Shown piece after piece: positions 15,447-15,715 of a stretch of DNA of 15,715 bases. Each line of letters opens with the position of its first letter. Position 1 is the first letter of the stretch. The stretch comes from an uncultured Flavobacteriales bacterium (GTDB lineage: Bacteria > Bacteroidota > Bacteroidia > Flavobacteriales > Crocinitomicaceae): NCBI GenBank assembly GCA_946886545.1, contig CAMPIU010000019.1:1-15715 (forward strand). The letters run 5' to 3'. The notes below the pieces were generated by a model. It searched no databases. It saw only the letters and a program-made list of their open reading frames with translations, and was not told the DNA's origin. Made by a program: the position numbers and the translations under genes.

Positions 15447-15715
15447 ATGAAAACGCTCGAAGAATGGTTTGCCGAATATTCTGTCAGCCACCAAAACAGA
15501 ACCAATAAGAAAATCCATTACATCTGTGTTCCGGCAATTTTCTTTTCGGTTGTGGGTTTATTAATGAGTATTCCCAACCGCGGCCTGATCAGTTTGGTTC
15601 ACTCGAATAATTTCCTGTATGTCAATTGGGCGGTTGTTGCACTAATTCCCGTTTTATACTTCTATTTGCGCTTGTCATTAAGAATGGCATTCTACATTTT
15701 AATTTTCTCTGCAAT
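15447..15715 (+). CDS. DUF962/Mpo1-like membrane protein (5' part)
   Basis: The first 89 codons are visible and the frame is open at the window edge. The start MKTLEEWFAEYSVSH carries the family pattern: YSVSHQNRTNKKIHY, then VPAIFFS, which lines up with the start of yeast Mpo1 (His15 and His24 here match its two early histidines, with Asn20 between). Two hydrophobic segments follow (about 26-42 and 58-75). Yeast Mpo1 is an iron-dependent dioxygenase that shortens 2-hydroxy fatty acids by one carbon; bacterial members are mostly uncharacterised, so the reaction is only a possibility here. The remaining conserved histidines would lie beyond the window. The gene stands apart from the macroglobulin gene behind a terminator. 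Confidence 0.85.
   Translation, partial: MKTLEEWFAEYSVSHQNRTNKKIHYICVPAIFFSVVGLLMSIPNRGLISLVHSNNFLYVNWAVVALIPVLYFYLRLSLRMAFYILIFSA

Noticed and set aside
15258..15518. 86-codon open frame on the minus strand
   Set aside because: It spans a terminator hairpin, the palindromic repeat and the start of the DUF962 gene. The translation comes from repeat sequence, not from a gene.
1..15715. CRISPR arrays, insertion sequences, tRNA or rRNA genes
   Set aside because: No regular spaced repeats, transposase motifs, terminal inverted repeats with duplications, or cloverleaf sequences were seen on either strand.

Overview
The window looks like a chromosomal segment of a Bacteroidota member, most likely Flavobacteriales. 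The evidence is low-to-moderate GC with A-rich leaders instead of Shine-Dalgarno sites, two or three sites matching the Bacteroidota sigma-A promoter (TTTG, then TAnnTTTG), lipoprotein signals typical of the phylum, a GldM-like small secreted protein, and family versions (POT, LTA4H-like M1, A2M) of Bacteroidota style. A Crocinitomicaceae/Fluviicola-like source is a guess. No mobile element, CRISPR array, rRNA or tRNA was seen.

Layout. On the minus strand, read from 5577 down to 130, lie three tandem proton-coupled peptide transporters of the POT/PTR2 family, followed by a two-TM protein of unknown function. A strong hairpin terminator separates the first transporter from the second. A 91-bp divergent region (5578-5668) separates them from the plus-strand genes: a compact TatD-family hydrolase overlapping tcdA (tRNA ct6A cyclisation), then a leukotriene-A4-hydrolase-like M1 aminopeptidase lipoprotein. 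A perfect 40-nt palindrome acting as terminator follows. Next come a small secreted protein with a GldM-like domain, a very large alpha-2-macroglobulin lipoprotein with an intact thioester motif, a second clear terminator, an imperfect palindromic intergenic repeat, and the 5' part of a DUF962/Mpo1-like membrane protein that runs off the end. No stretch longer than 300 bases lacks a gene. Bases 1-129 hold only A/T tracts and no gene or convincing terminator, and 9537-9704 holds only a weak promoter-like site upstream of the macroglobulin.

How the genes may work together. The aminopeptidase in the envelope would release amino acids or small peptides, the three POT carriers would import di/tripeptides, and the macroglobulin would trap foreign proteases in the same compartment. 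This is inference from families and proximity; there is no single operon tying them together. The TatD-tcdA pair is housekeeping.

The most interesting details are: the distal POT paralogue (747-2408) has lost both partners of the canonical TM1 Arg-TM7 Glu pair while keeping ExxER and the TM4 Lys; the first POT paralogue appears to lack the extra HA/HB helices; the macroglobulin carries an acidic Trp/Cys insertion; and the 217-aa protein resembles the helical front half of MtfA-type peptidases without their zinc motif. I do not see a clearly new multi-gene system.
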